The notes under the pieces were generated by a model. The model was not told the origin of the DNA. It made no database searches and saw only the letters and a list, made by a program, of their open reading frames with translations. The translations under genes were made by a program, and so were the position numbers. DNA of 64,000 nt, taken from contig CM077155.1 of the NCBI GenBank assembly GCA_039583875.1, positions 11,015,046 to 11,079,045 on the forward strand, given 5' to 3'. This document shows positions 31,624 to 43,482 of the stretch, in pieces. Position 1 is the stretch's first letter. Each line of letters opens with the position of its first letter. The DNA comes from Platanthera guangdongensis (lineage: Eukaryota > Streptophyta > Magnoliopsida > Asparagales > Orchidaceae).

Positions 31624-33581
31624 TGTAACACCCCATCCGTCACATGGCATATAACAGAAGGTCCAGCTGGAACCCGACGCATATACCACAGACAGTCGGA
31701 AGGGTTACCAAATGAATATTCAAACCATCCAATTAAGACTACTCGTGCTACACAGAGCATTCTAGCGGAAGTTTTAAAGTTGAAAGAACCCAAACTTAAA
31801 AACCAATAAATATGAATGTCCACAGCTACAACTACAGGAATGAAATCCCAAATACACTGAAACGGGTACATGGCCTTATGGCCTTACAAATGTTCACTTA
31901 ATATAACATGTCTTACATCGTCTCGCAGGCCGGCCACACATGATAAATGTAAAAACAACTATTCTACGGCCTTCTAGGGCCAGCACAGCAACATGGGCTC
32001 CAACCCGCTATTTGGCGCTCGGCTCCGCAGCACCTGCAAGCACATACCACCGCACGGTGGCAAACAAGGCAACAGTCAGCTAAAAGCCGACCAAATTATA
32101 ACGACCCCGCCACTTACTCGGGACGGTGGTGCTCTTCCCTGCATAACATTAGTCCGATAAAACAATACAACACAATTATATTTCTCCACAGGTGTAGGCT
32201 CGCACGGACAAACACCCCGTGCACTTAGGGCACATTCATGGTGAACCCTGACCAATCAGTGCATTCACCACCACCCCGGGATGGCAAAAACATGTGAGCA
32301 TTTTGCCTATCTGACCACCGTCTAAGGCTCCGACTATGCCTACGGCCAGTGCCCGTTTTCGGATTTCTCGCACCATACCACATAGTCTAGGTCTAATTCC
32401 ACTTGTCTGTTGCTCACGCCGCATATACAATTTAAGTCCTACGCGCGGGCCAAGCTTCTCTCGGATCCCAAAATTTTCCAAAACAATCTCATAACCCAGT
32501 TATGATCAAGGCCGGTTCCCAGACCGCCAAGTTAGCAGAACACGTTTCCGCTCAATTTTTCGGGTGTGCCTTGAAGCTACCTCCAAGGATCCCTGCTGCA
32601 ATCTACCGCGTAGAAACCCGAAAAACCCAAAGCACGGAGTCTTCTCCGGCAAATCATAGTAAATGCAACATCACCGATCCAGACGGTACACGTCCGGGTA
32701 GGCTTCACACACAATGTCTATGCCTGTACTTACGATTCCGGACTCTATATGCAACACAAGGGAGACTATTCACATCAACCCCAAGGAACACCACGAACTC
32801 ACAGCACACTCGCAGGAGCGGGATTCCCTATGCAGAAAGAAAGAGCTTCAAATGCTCAAGTTGAGAATCGTTACCCTTGTAGTCCATTTTGGCGCGATGG
32901 AAAAACTACGCGGACAGAACTCTTCACAACGACCTTCCCTCCACGGATCCGCTCTCAGACTTCGAAACGGTGCTCTGGTGCTCCGCCGGTGCCGGAAACC
33001 TCCTTCTTCTTCCTCTTCTCTCTCACCTTGGAAGGAGAAAGCTTTGGCGAGAAAATGAGAGATTAACCTCCTATTCCCTGCCTTAACAGAGCAGGACCTC
33101 ATCTGGGTCATCGGATCTCAATTAAAGAAAACGAACGGCTCAGATCTGAACAAAATTCTCCAAACTTGGGCCGAACATGGCTTGGCACACGGCCGTGTCC
33201 CAGGCCACGTGCCTCGATCCAGGCACGATCGTCGAACTGAGAGACGCACACGGGCCAAGACACGCCCGTGTCTCACCTGACACTCCCGTGTCTGGTTCCT
33301 CGACACGCCCGTGTTCGGGGGCGGTCACACATAACCGCCACGACAACGGACATGACCCAACTACACACGGGTAGTGACACGGTTTGGCACACGCCCGTGT
33401 CGGATGACACGCCCGTGTCATCGGCCGTGTTCCTGGTCGTGTCCTTCTCGGGATTAAAACGACCAAAAATCACCAGCTAGACACGGCCTTGGACACGCCC
33501 GTGTCCTAGGCAGTGTACCCCTATACAGGCACCAAAAACCTTTTTCGCGACCGACTCGCACACAGTATTCGGGGCGTTACA
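31624..33581 (-). repeat. 3' LTR of B
   Basis: Runs from TGTAACACCCC to GGGGCGTTACA in plus coordinates, i.e. TGTAACGCCCC ... GTGTTACA on the coding strand. About 1.96 kb; the partner is split (38470-39036 plus 55013-56195). ORFs of about 100 codons in it (32.5-33.1 kb) occur in both copies and have no family resemblance; I treat them as chance. Confidence 0.92.
33170..33520. repeat. GACACG/CGTGTC palindrome cluster in B LTR
   Basis: Repeated words of the form GACACGCCCGTGTC, with arms GACACG and CGTGTC around CC, occur about eight to ten times, some decayed. The copy at 55790-56130 has the same array. Confidence 0.85.
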
Positions 33582-33600
33582 AATCTCCCCAACTTAAGGA
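33582..33600 (-). promoter_or_regulatory. Polypurine tract of B
   Basis: On the minus strand CCTTAAGTTGGGGAGATTT directly precedes TGTAACGCCCC; the upstream AATTTCAGGACGAAATTCC is the usual chromovirus end-of-pol context. Confidence 0.8.
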
Positions 33601-33635
33601 ATTTCGTCCTGAAATTAAACAAAGGTACACAAAAT

Positions 33636-33929
33636 CTAACTGATACCTGAGTGGAACAACTCGGGGTATTCCTCCAACATAGCTTGCTCTCGCTCCCAAG
33701 AAAGCTCCTTACGTCCGCAATTATCCCAACAGAGTTTAACCATTCGGACCTCCTTGTTGCGGAGTCGTTTGACTACAACATATTCAATTTGTACTGGCCT
33801 GACCCTTGTTGTTAACTCATAATCAACCGGTACCTGATTGTCTGCAACGATCTGCGATGGCTCTTGCACTGTCTTACGCAACACCGATACGTGGAACACG
33901 TCGTGTAGCCCACTCAACTCCGTCGACAA
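33636..33929 (-). pseudogene. pol: C-terminal pol of B, chromodomain-like tail
   Basis: Starts GLHDVFHVSVLRKTVQEPSQ, typical of the region after the integrase core, then RLRNKEVRMVKLCWDN and ELSWEREQAMLEEYPELF. This matches the divergent chromodomain end of Tekay-type integrases. The domain is thought to guide insertion to marked chromatin; that is family knowledge, not shown here. It is out of frame with the upstream integrase. Confidence 0.75.
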
Positions 33930-33994
33930 GCTTCAACCTATACACCGCCTCGCCAACACGCTCCAGGATTTCAAATGGTCCAAGGTATCTCAGA

Positions 33995-35345
33995 CTAAGC
34001 TTCTTCAAGCGTCGAACCCACGATACACCCTTGAATGGCTTGATTTTTTAGATATACCATGTCGCCAACGTTGAACTCCACATTTCTATGTTTGGTGTTG
34101 TAATACTTTGACTGTCTATCCTGAGCAATCTTCGGCCTTTCCTGAATTGTTCGTATCATTGAAGTGGCATCTTCCACCGCTTGATGTTTATACAACTTCG
34201 ATTCGCCTGCCTCCAACCAAGACAACGGCGTACGACACTTCCTCCCGTACAAGGCTTCGAAAGGCGCCATTACAATACTTTCCTGAAAGCTGTTGTTGTA
34301 CGCAAACTCCACCATATACAGGTGATCCTCCCAATTCTTCCCGAAATCTAGGACGCACATGCGAAGCATGTCCTGCATAGTCCTGTTGACTCTCTCGGTT
34401 TGGCCATCTGTCTGCGGGTGAAAGGCTGTGCTGAAACATTAGCTTAGTACCCAACAGACCATGCACCAACCTCCAGTCATTCGACGTGAAGTGTCCATCA
34501 CGATCACTAACAATACTGCGAGGCACGCCATGCAATCGTACAATATTATCCACGTAGAGTTTGGCTAACTTTTCCACCGGATCTTCCTTCCTGACTGGGA
34601 TAAAGTGCGACACCTTTGTCAACCTATCTACGACCACCCAAATGGCGTCGTTTCCCTTATGCGACTTCGGCAAACCGTGCACAAAATCCATAGATATGCC
34701 GTCAAACTTCCATTCTGGGATAGGAAGGGATTTCAAGTAACCTCCGGGCTTCTGGCATTCCGCTTTCACCAATGCACAAGTACGACACTTGGCCACATAA
34801 AGTGCCACATCCTTCTTCAAAGCCGGCCACCAGAATAATGTCTTCATGTCTCTAAACATTTTCGTGCTTCCCGGGTGGATTGAGTACTTGGTATGATGAG
34901 CCTCATACATCAATTCCTCCCGAAGATTATCCGCACTAGGAACGCATAGACGACCGTCCTTCCTTAGCAACCCATCTTCAACCACAAACTGAGAATTTGA
35001 CCCATCCAAAGATTCATCCAAGATCTGCTTCATGCTGCTATCCTGAACCAAAGCCCGCCGAACTCTATCCGCTAGGTCACACTGCACCTCTGTCCAAAAC
35101 AGTTTCGCCTCGGCACTAGACTGCTTATCGACACAAGATATCTCCAATGCCTCCAACTCTTGGACCAATCTCTCATCATGTACCGATAACCAGTTGGCTT
35201 GTGCGGGAATCTTACAACTCAACGCATCCGCCACTGCATTTCCCTTCCCAGGCACATAATGTATCTTGAAGGTGTAGTCTCCTAAGAACTTCATCCACCT
35301 CCGCTGCCTCATGTTCAGATCCTTTTGGTCCAACAGGTACTTCAA
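33995..35345 (-). pseudogene. pol: Integrase of B
   Basis: N-terminal zinc-binding HHCC region at about 34900-34780 (EAHHTKYSIHPGSTKMFRD ... CRTCALVKAE). Catalytic core: DGISMDFVHGLPKS, VVDRLTKVSHFIPV, SIVSDRDGHF. A frameshift near 34440 moves the rest into another frame: [30 protein letters not shown], and [20 protein letters not shown] (34378-33995). The DDE pieces are present but not in one frame. Confidence 0.85.
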
Positions 35346-35350
35346 AACTC

Positions 35351-35785
35351 TTATGATCGGTGTAAATATCGACCTTCACACCGTACAGATAGTTCCTCCC
35401 AAAGCTTTAGAGCAAATATCACGGCCGCTAACTCTAAGTCGTGGGCCGGATAATTCCTCTCGTGAACCTTCAGTTGTCGTGAACCATAAGCTATCACTCT
35501 CCCATGCTGTAGCAGAACACAGCCCAAACCACTGCCCGAAGCATCACTATAGATCTCGAACCCTTCGGTTCCACTTGACGAACATAAAATAAGCGTCGTG
35601 GTCAATCGCCTCTTCAACTCTTCAAAAGCCTGTTCGCACTCCGGAGACCACACAAACTTCTGATCCTTTCTTGTCAACGATGTGAGTGGTAGTGCTTTCC
35701 GCGAGAAGTTCTCTACGAAGCGCCTGTAGTAGCCAGCAAACCCCAGAAAACTCCGGACTCTGCCACCGTAGCCAAAGTAGGACAC
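35351..35785 (-). pseudogene. pol: RT connection and RNase H of B
   Basis: Shows [39 protein letters not shown], then the RNase H start [19 protein letters not shown] and [20 protein letters not shown]. It then breaks at 35351, and the chain continues in the 35345 frame (MKYLLDQKDLNMRQRRWMKF). One frameshift lies on each side. Confidence 0.85.
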
Positions 35786-37038
35786 TCCCGTATCGCCATT
35801 ATCTTCGCCGGATCCACAGCTATTCCTTCTCCCCTGACAACATGACCAAGGAACGCTATCGAGGATAACCAGAATTCACACTTGGAGAACTTTGCATACA
35901 ACTGACTTTTCCTCAATGTCTCCAACACCATGTGTAAATGCTTGTAGTGATCCTCCTCGCACCGCGAATACACCAGGATATCATCGATAAATACTATCAC
36001 GAAATGATCCAGGTATTCTCTGAACGTCCTATTCATCAGATCCATAAACACGAATGGCGCATTCGTCAACCCAAATGGCATGACCGTGAACTCGTAATGC
36101 CCAAACCGCATACTGAATGCTGTCTTTGGGATATCGCTCTCCCTTATCCTCAACTTATAGTAACCAGACTTCAAATCTAACTTCGAATATACTGTTGATC
36201 CAACCAACTGATCAAACAGATCATCAATCCTCGGGATTGGATATTTGTTCTTCTCCGTAAGTTTGTTCAATTCCCAATAATCGATACAAAGCCGCAAGCT
36301 CCCATCTTTCTTCTTGACAAAGAGAACTGGTGCGCTCCAAGGCGACGAACTTGGATGCACATAACCTTGCTCTAGCAACTCTTGCAGTTGCACCTTCAAC
36401 TCTGCCATTTCTCTTGGAGCTATCCGATAGGGGGAGCGTGACACCGGTTTGGCACCCGGTACCAACTCTATAGTAAAGTCTATCTCCCGCTGAGGAGGGG
36501 CTCCTGGGAGATCATCTGGAAACACGTCAGGATACTCGGACACAACTGGGATGCTGTCCAAACTATGCTTAGGCGTCGAAGTCTGCACTAGAGTAACATA
36601 CAGTTCTGCCCCAAACCGAACTGCCTTGAACATCTGAAGGGCTGACATCAGAACTTTCCCTGACCCCTTCATGACTGCAAAAGTAGTCTCCCGATCAGTG
36701 TCCAGACCCAACTTGACTTCTTTACGGTTGCAATCAATGCATGCACTCTGCTCCGAGAGCCAATCCATACCGAAGATTACGTCGAACTCCACTAATGGTA
36801 GAATCAACGCTCGCAAATCAAACTCCCGGTCTCCAATCCGAATCTTCATAACGCAAATCCTATCCGCACGCATTGAGCACCAATTAGGCAACAGCACATC
36901 CAACTTTTTTTCTGCCATCGAGAACGGATCTCCGATGCGCGATATGAATTTTTCGGACAAGAAGGAATGTGATGCCCCCGTATCAAAAAGGGCACTCGAC
37001 GGAAACCCAAAGATTAACACAAAGCCTAGCACTAACAA
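35713..37038 (-). pseudogene. pol: Protease and reverse transcriptase of B
   Basis: The protease has an intact [13 protein letters not shown] active site (about 36990). The linker includes [22 protein letters not shown] follows: [47 protein letters not shown] and the catalytic [10 protein letters not shown] (about 35990). The usual CVDYR reads CIDYW. The frame leaves the true path near 35780, where a single frameshift separates it from the RNase H part. Confidence 0.9.
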
Positions 37039-37123
37039 ACGTAAGCTAACAAATACGAAGGTAACAACTATAAAAGTTAAACCACTGTAATTTAACTCAT
37101 ACCTGTCACCACGTCCGCTTGCT

Positions 37124-38179
37124 TTATGGCCTCTTGCAGACCATTGTTGTAGACTCTAGGCTGGGCTGGAGCATGATGGGATGCGGTTGACTACACCGCC
37201 TTCCCTTTCTCCTCATAAGTTGCTCCAGGTCTCCTCTCGGACTTTGAACGTCCGCTCCAACACTCCCGAGAAAAATGCCCCGTCTTCCCGCAGTTATAGC
37301 AAGCTCCGGGGACTCGACTTGTAGTTGCCCCCGATGCATCAGCCGAAGGGGCTGAGTTCGAAGTCCTCCGCTTCTTGTTCCACCTGCGGAAACTTGACTT
37401 ATTATTTGACACCTTGAACTCGGACTTCTTTTCTCCTGGGTCCTTCTTCTCTTAAACTTTCTTCGCAACCTTTTCCAACGATCGGCTGAATTGACCAAGG
37501 CTAGGAAGCCCTGCGCCTTAGGCCCAGCAAGGAGTAACTGTAAATCGCCACGAAGGCCCTCATAGAATCAGTTGGTCTTCCTCTCTTCTTCTGTAAACAT
37601 AGCACCAGCATAACGACCCAACCATGTGAACTCATGCAGATATTCGTCCACGCTTCTGGATCCCTGAATCAACCCAAGAAATTGATTCTCCATCTCCAAC
37701 TTCTGAGCAGAGGGTACAAATCTGGATAGGAACAATCTTGAAAATTCCTCCATCGACACATCCGCAAGTTGCCTTCCCACTAGAAGATGAAACTCCATCT
37801 CGTCCCACCACAGCCTCGCTTCACCTTCCAAAAGAAAAGTCGCTATGGTGGTCTTCTGCCACTCCTCAGTTATTGTGGCCGTCAAGACCCTCTTTATGGA
37901 AGAGAGCCAGCCCTCAGCTTGAGTTGGCGTTCCAACCCCATTAAACCTCGGAGGATTAAAGCCCATCCCATGCTTTAGCTGCATCTCCGTAGTTCTTCTC
38001 GGCTCTACGAACTCCACTGCTGCGTGTTCCACCACTCTCGGCTCTGCCGCCCTAACCGGTTCTTGCTCATTCACAGGAGGTGCGCGATGCATTTGCCCTG
38101 CAGGTTGGCCATTTATCATTGCGAATACGGCCTCAGCCACCATCTTGATGGTTTTCGCTGAAGGAAGTGTGGTAGGCAC
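37124..38179 (-). pseudogene. gag: gag of B
   Basis: The Retrotrans_gag core (38000-37570) reads FNGVGTPTQAEGWLSSIKRV, ATFLLEGEARLWWDEM, FSRLFLSRFVPSAQKLEMEN and GSRSVDEYLHEFTWLGRYAG. After a break at about 37568 it continues in other frames to a CCHC knuckle CYNCGKTGHFSREC (about 37290). No clear ATG: the frame is open upstream of 38179 to about 38240. Stops and frameshifts make it inactive. Confidence 0.85.
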
Positions 38180-38455
38180 GTCCCTTGGTGCACTACTTTC
38201 CGCTGATTGCGGACGCTCTGACCGACCAGCACCGCTCCTAGCGGCCTATAGTTTGCAAAGACACACGATTAGACGACAAACAAATTGCTAAAAGCAATCA
38301 TTGGAACACTCAGGTTCCACAAAACAAGTGTATTTTCCATTCCTAAGTGGATATTCATGGGTTCTTTTGATGTTATAACGATGACGCACACATGTGCTCA
38401 CCACCCCTTAAAAGAATTCACCCACGAATTCATTTAAGCCTGACCATAACCAGAA

Positions 38456-38466
38456 GTCTGATACCA
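38456..38466 (-). promoter_or_regulatory. Primer binding site of B (initiator tRNA-Met type)
   Basis: On the minus strand TGGTATCAGAC follows the LTR end after 3 nt, matching TGGTATCAGAGC over the first 10 bases. The leader between it and gag (about 38240-38455) holds nothing else I recognise. Confidence 0.8.
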
Positions 38467-38469
38467 AAT

Positions 38470-39036
38470 TGTAACACCCCCATCCGTCACATGGTATATT
38501 ACAGAAGGTCCAGCTGGAAGCGGACGCCATATACCACAGACAGTCGGAAGGGTTACCAAATGAATATTCAAACCATCCAATTAAGACTGCTCGTCCTACA
38601 CAGAGCATTGTAGCGGAAGTTTTTAAAGTTAAAAGAACCATACTTAAAAACAACAAATATGAATGTCCACAGCTACAAATATAGGAATGAAACCCCAAAT
38701 ACACTGAAACGGGTACATGGCCTTATGGCCTTATAAATGTTCACTTAATATAACATGTCTTACATACATCGGCTCGCAGGCTGGCCACACATGATAAATG
38801 TAAAAACAACTATTCTACGGCCTTCTAGGGCTAGCACAGCAACATGGGCTCCAGCCCGCTATTTGGCGCTAGGCTCCGCAGCACCTACAAGCACATACCA
38901 CCGCACGGTGGCAAACAAGACAACGGTCAGCTAAAAGCTGACCAAATTATAACGACCCCGCCCCTTACTCGGGACGGCGGTGCTCTTTCCCTGCATAGCA
39001 TTAGTCCGATAAAACAATACAGCGTAATTATATTTT
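38470..39036 (-). repeat. 5' LTR of B, left piece
   Basis: Matches 31624-32184 closely, then stops where element C begins. The last five bases ATTTT are the expected left target duplication of C. Confidence 0.9.
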
Positions 39037-40652
39037 TGTTGGGTATTGTATCCACAATCACCTGGATTTGAGGAAGCCACCTGTCAAGCTAAGATGAATT
39101 CACAATATATTTGATGAAACTTCTTAAGTTGTGCTTGCAGTTCTTCCACGCTAAGTGCACACCAATGTCAGGGTGCAATAGGTCAATATACACGGGTCTG
39201 CACGACGTAATCCCTCGTTAAGCAGATCAGTGTGTTGGACTACGTGTACTCTCTCTATTGGAGTGCACTTACTTTCAAGTACAGGGCCGTGTTTATGCAA
39301 GAGAAGACAAGGAGCAAGGATGGGTCAAGGGACAGCTCTTGGGTGGAAAGACGAAAATTCGTTCTAAGTAAAAGTCGACGAGAATCACTAGTGATTCTCG
39401 CCGAATCGTCAAGAATCATTAGTGATTCTCGCCGACTCCTTCCGGCTACCTCAAAATGGTGCCAAGTAAGATTCGGCGAGAATCACTGATGATTCTCGCC
39501 GAACCCGTCGCTGAGCAGGTCATGAATACCAAGTGAAAATCGTTGAGAATCAACAAGGGAATCGTCGAGAATCACTAGTGATTCTCGACGAATCGTCGAG
39601 AATCGTTAACTGATTCTCGCCGATTCGTCGAGAATCACCAATGATTCTCGACGAATTTTACTTGGGGTTTTCTCTGGATGCTGCTGGACCGGATTCTGCC
39701 GCTGGACTATTTTGAACCGGATTTCGGGTTTCTACTTGTGGGACCCACAACGGTCATATTGTTAGTATCTACAGTGTATAAATACACGGGTATTTTTGAA
39801 CAGTAAAAAAACACGGAAAAAGATATACAAAGCAGAGCCGCGACTTGACCTAGTTCGCGAGTTTCCGCCGCCGCCTCCGTCGCCGCGCGAGAGTGTAGAT
39901 CGCCGGTCGTGATCGTGTTTTCTTCCAGATCTCCGGTCGATAGAAGCCTAGCTAAGCTCAGCGTCTCACGTGTCTAACCGGAGATCTCTTGTCTCTCGAT
40001 TTGTAGATCGGGAAAGTCTTCCCCATCTGAATCGATCGAGACGATTGATCCTAGTGTGACCGTTGGTAGACCTAGCTAGCTTCGCTACAAAGTTTGGATC
40101 TCTAAAGAAGTGCAGCCGCACATCGTCGTCGCCGCCGATCCCGAACCAAGCCGCCGTTTGTATTGCCGCCGCCGGTTCCGGGGAGATCCTCTCCAAGAGA
40201 GATCTAAGGTTGTAGACTCTTCGTTGACTTCACGAACACGTCGTCTAACGAAGAGGAACACCGTAGTCTCCAAACGAAGTTTGTATCTCGTGTACATTCA
40301 ATTTTACTTTTGTTGTAAAGGAACGATTGTTCCGTGTTGAAAGGGTTGGGTGCAACCCGGTTTGTGGGAGTGTTGACTCCTACGAGTGGAAGGGTTCCTT
40401 CCGATAGTGCAAGGATTGGATTTCAATCCTGTTGGAGAAGTGACCAAGTCGTCCCTTGTTGGGAGATAGGTCGAAGGGGGAAAGTGGATGTACCCAAGTC
40501 GGGGAACCACTATAAATTGCCTGTGTATTCTGTGTGTTGTGCTTTTTATTTTTTTATTGTGCAGGTACCGTCGTAAATTCCGCAAAAGCGTTGCACGTCA
40601 CCTATTCCCCCCCCCCCATAGGTGAACTTTGTTGATACTAGGTGGACTTTCA
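39037..40652 (+). repeat. 5' LTR of C
   Basis: Starts TGTTGGGTAT and ends GGTGGACTTTCA. Contains a hairpin cluster (39376-39660), a TATA box TATAAATA (39777-39784) and a GC-rich leader (39830-40250) whose small ORFs I do not call. The partner 53471-55012 is nearly identical but lacks about the last 70 bp. Confidence 0.93.
39376..39660. repeat. CGAGAATCACT/AGTGATTCTCG hairpin cluster in C LTR
   Basis: About six near-perfect palindromes. The first (39379-39400) is perfect, with arms CGAGAATCACT and AGTGATTCTCG and no loop; others have a 1-2 base change. Flanks read CGGCGAG or CGTCGAG, so longer stems reach about 30 nt. The cluster recurs at 53810-54095. It lies in U3 upstream of the TATA box. 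Confidence 0.92.
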
Positions 40653-40654
40653 AG

Positions 40655-40666
40655 TGGTATCAAAGC
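40655..40666 (+). promoter_or_regulatory. Primer binding site of C (initiator tRNA-Met type)
   Basis: TGGTATCAAAGC matches TGGTATCAGAGC at 11 of 12 positions, 2 nt after the LTR end. Confidence 0.85.
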
Positions 40667-40726
40667 GAGGTTGCTCATCAAAAAGGTTAACACCTTGAGT
40701 AGAATCCTGCCACCAGTATCAAAAGC

Positions 40727-42300
40727 ATGGAGCTGGATTATGAGATATCGCCACTCAAACTCCCCGCTTGCACAAAGAATTATTATTCCATCTGGAGGAT
40801 GAGAGTGTCATTTCACTTGGATGCTATCGATCCTCGAGCATCCTTCATCCTGGAAGAGGGTCCGTTTATTCCCATGAAGACCTCCGACTCTGGGATCCAA
40901 GTGCCCATGTGTATTGCTGAGATGTCAGAGACGGAACTGTCACTATTTAACTTGGATGAGAGGATTCATCAAATTATCTTGGATATCTGGTCTGGAGATT
41001 CTCGCTCTAGATTAGAAAAATGCAGGACGGCTAAATCCATGTGGGTGATGATCTCCGAGTTGATGGGGGAGTCAGAGAAAGGTGGAATTTGCTGTCAACC
41101 AGAGGATGAAGCCTATGTTGTGGTCCTCACCTCTGAAGATGAAGACAAGCATCTCTCGGACAGCATCAGAGCTCCAGTGTCCGTGTCTGAGACTGATGAG
41201 ACCAGTGAGGAAAGCAGCTCTGATGAGGATGACGCAATGGTCACTGGCTTGAATGACAATAACACTGAAGAGCATGTAACTTCCTCATCCTGCCCCATCT
41301 CTTTTGAACCTTCTGAAGACAGGAACTGCTTTCCTCCAGAAGATTCTGATTCTCTGAAGAGAGCCCTTCAGTCAAGCAAACCTACTTGCTGAGGAGCAAG
41401 CTCAAGAGATTGCTTGACTGAAGATCTTGTTGGTTCTCCAATTGGCATCCAACAAGGTCAAAGACTCTAAGATCTCATCTCTAGAGAGTAGTCTAGAGAA
41501 TGAGAAACGAATAGTATCAAACTTTTTCCAAAGTTGATGCTATAAAGAGAAAGCAAGAAAACGGGTGGATCTCCCGGATTATCAATTCGTGGAGAAATGG
41601 GGAAACGGTATTCCGACCCCCCCACTCCAAGCAGGAAGGCAACTCATCATGCCTTCAGGTATGACCACAAGAATAGTCGTGGTCACTGCAAGGGTGATCT
41701 GTCCCCATGTGGAGACACCCAGAGTGCAAGGGCCATCGTGGCCACTCATGAGAGAATACCAAAGGCTCATTCTGAGCCCTTTGTATTCACTGCCACTGCC
41801 TCAACTCGGTGTGAATCTGCATGTCCTAGCTCACAGAACACTTCTCACCACCCGAGGACACAGGATAGGGAGGTTAGAAGTCATGGTGTAAGTTTTCATG
41901 GGGCCTCTGAAAGGGGGATGCCTGAAAGGAGGGCACCACCTTCCCGGCCTCATGACGCTCACAACATGCATTCCTTCCACCCTTCCACGTGTCATGATGG
42001 AAGAGGAAATTTTGTGAGGAGATCATGCTCTATCCCGTTTAGACCTAGGACTGTGACTACCTCAGTCACTAGATCAGGTCGGAAAACTGGCGATACAAAC
42101 ATTCACCCATGTTGGTGTTGTGGCAAAGTGGGGCACTTTGTCATCGACTGTTGGCACAACCCCTCTGTGCCAAAGGCAAGGGCTTATCCACATTCACGGG
42201 ACAGAGGTAGTCTTCCTGACAGGTTTTCTGGGGGAAGGCAGTCGAGTGCTTATGCTAACAGGAAACCTAGGACCCAATATGATTTGGGTTCCTAAGGTAA
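40727..42300 (+). pseudogene. gag: gag remnant of C
   Basis: Starts MELDYEISPLKLPACTKNYY at the ATG at 40727 and aligns in layout with gag of A (ELSLFNLDERIHQIILDIWS corresponds to the A block at 25040). It is internally shortened: soon after KSMWVMISELMGESEKGG an acidic Ser-rich region begins, so most of the conserved gag helices found in A after that point are missing. A stop lies at 41390. A second frame (41597-42295) carries an intact CCHC knuckle CWCCGKVGHFVIDC at about 42113, then basic sequence; a third frame gives GPNMIWVPK at about 42270. It is unlikely to encode a full capsid protein. Confidence 0.75.
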
Positions 42301-42780
42301 GATAATTCTTTCTTGCAGGGTAGTCTAGGTTCCCGTAAATATGAGGGGAACTAGACAGTAGGTGTTCCAAGACTGAATTGGAACATGCATCTGGAATAAC
42401 AGAAGTGATATCTCCATAGGCATTCTAACATCGAGCACCTGGTATATTATAGTCAGAGAGACTAAATGTTAATTCTCATAATCCCAGGTACTTTTGATCA
42501 GTTCAAGGACTTGCGTCATATTGCATCCACATTTACACATATATCTCTATCTATATGTATATTTATACTTATGCTTATACATGTATGCGTGCACATCTAA
42601 GGATAGGTTAACTCGATACATACAAACCTTTTGCCACATCAATGAAGAGTTAACGAAGATATGTCATTGTGAATCTCGACAACTCACAATTGACATCAAG
42701 AAGTGTTTGGAAAAGCCTCGTTCAAACCCAATTAGATTGGCTTTAAAATATATATATTTATCATTTTTAAATTGACTTGA
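42301..42780 (+). other. AT-rich spacer of C where pol is expected
   Basis: About 480 bp with no protease, integrase or RT motif in any frame. Contains a TATA/CTTATA-rich simple-sequence patch at 42536-42585. Confidence 0.6.
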
Positions 42781-43482
42781 CATCAGAAGAATTCGAAAAT
42801 GTTGCAATGCCTCTTAACTTGAAGATTCCTAGTAAAGAAACCTTTCGATTTCGACTTAGACAAATCCCGCCGACCTTTCGTTTCCCCGGGAAACCCACCG
42901 CAGCATACTCGTCGAATGTGCTGAAATCCCGCCGACCCTTTATATACTTAGACCCCGCCGACCCTTCGCCTTCCATAAGAATCTCGCCGAAGGAGCAAAT
43001 CCCGCCGCACTTCACAGGAAAGCTCGCCGAATCCCACAGGAAAGCTCGCAAAGCTCGCCAAATCCCGCAAGAGTTCCTCCGCCGCCTCTTCCCTTACCCG
43101 CCGACTCGCCGAAACACGCAGGAAAGCCGCCTCCTCCCCCGGTCTCTCGCCGACTCCTGCAAACATCTCGTCGAACCGATCTCCATCGAAGGTCTCCTGC
43201 CGATTCCCGCCGATCTCCTAATCGTCTTCCCCTTCATCGTTGTTCATCGCAAGTTTCCCGCAGGACGCTCACCTTGCTCTTGGAAGCTCTTCCGGTTTCG
43301 AGTCTTGCCACCAGGAATTTCTCGGCGTACACTCATCGGTGTCCCTCGTCTTCATCGCACTAACCCACCGTCCACACCTTTAGGTAACCCTCCCTCACCC
43401 TTACTTGGACTTGATCGCTAGTGTCGCATCCTTTTTGATTTTTGATTAAGCGTAGAATAGGGCTTCTCTCCTTAGATCTGCA
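42781..43482 (+). repeat. CGCCGA-rich spacer before the third ORF of C
   Basis: Repeated phrases AATCCCGCCGACC, CTCGCCGAA and AAAGCTCGCC occur about fifteen times at 42865-43210. This is the place where A and E carry their CTCGAG clusters, and CTCGCCGAA is also the arm of the LTR hairpins of C. The 214-codon open frame here is probably a by-product. Confidence 0.65.

Noticed and set aside
32502..33111. Four overlapping ORFs around 100 codons, also at 55324-55713
   Set aside because: They lie within the B LTR in both copies and none resembles a known protein.
42781..43421. 214-codon ORF before the third ORF of C as a real gene
   Set aside because: It is made of repeated CCGCCGA words, lies where A and E have noncoding palindrome clusters, and shows no conserved domain.
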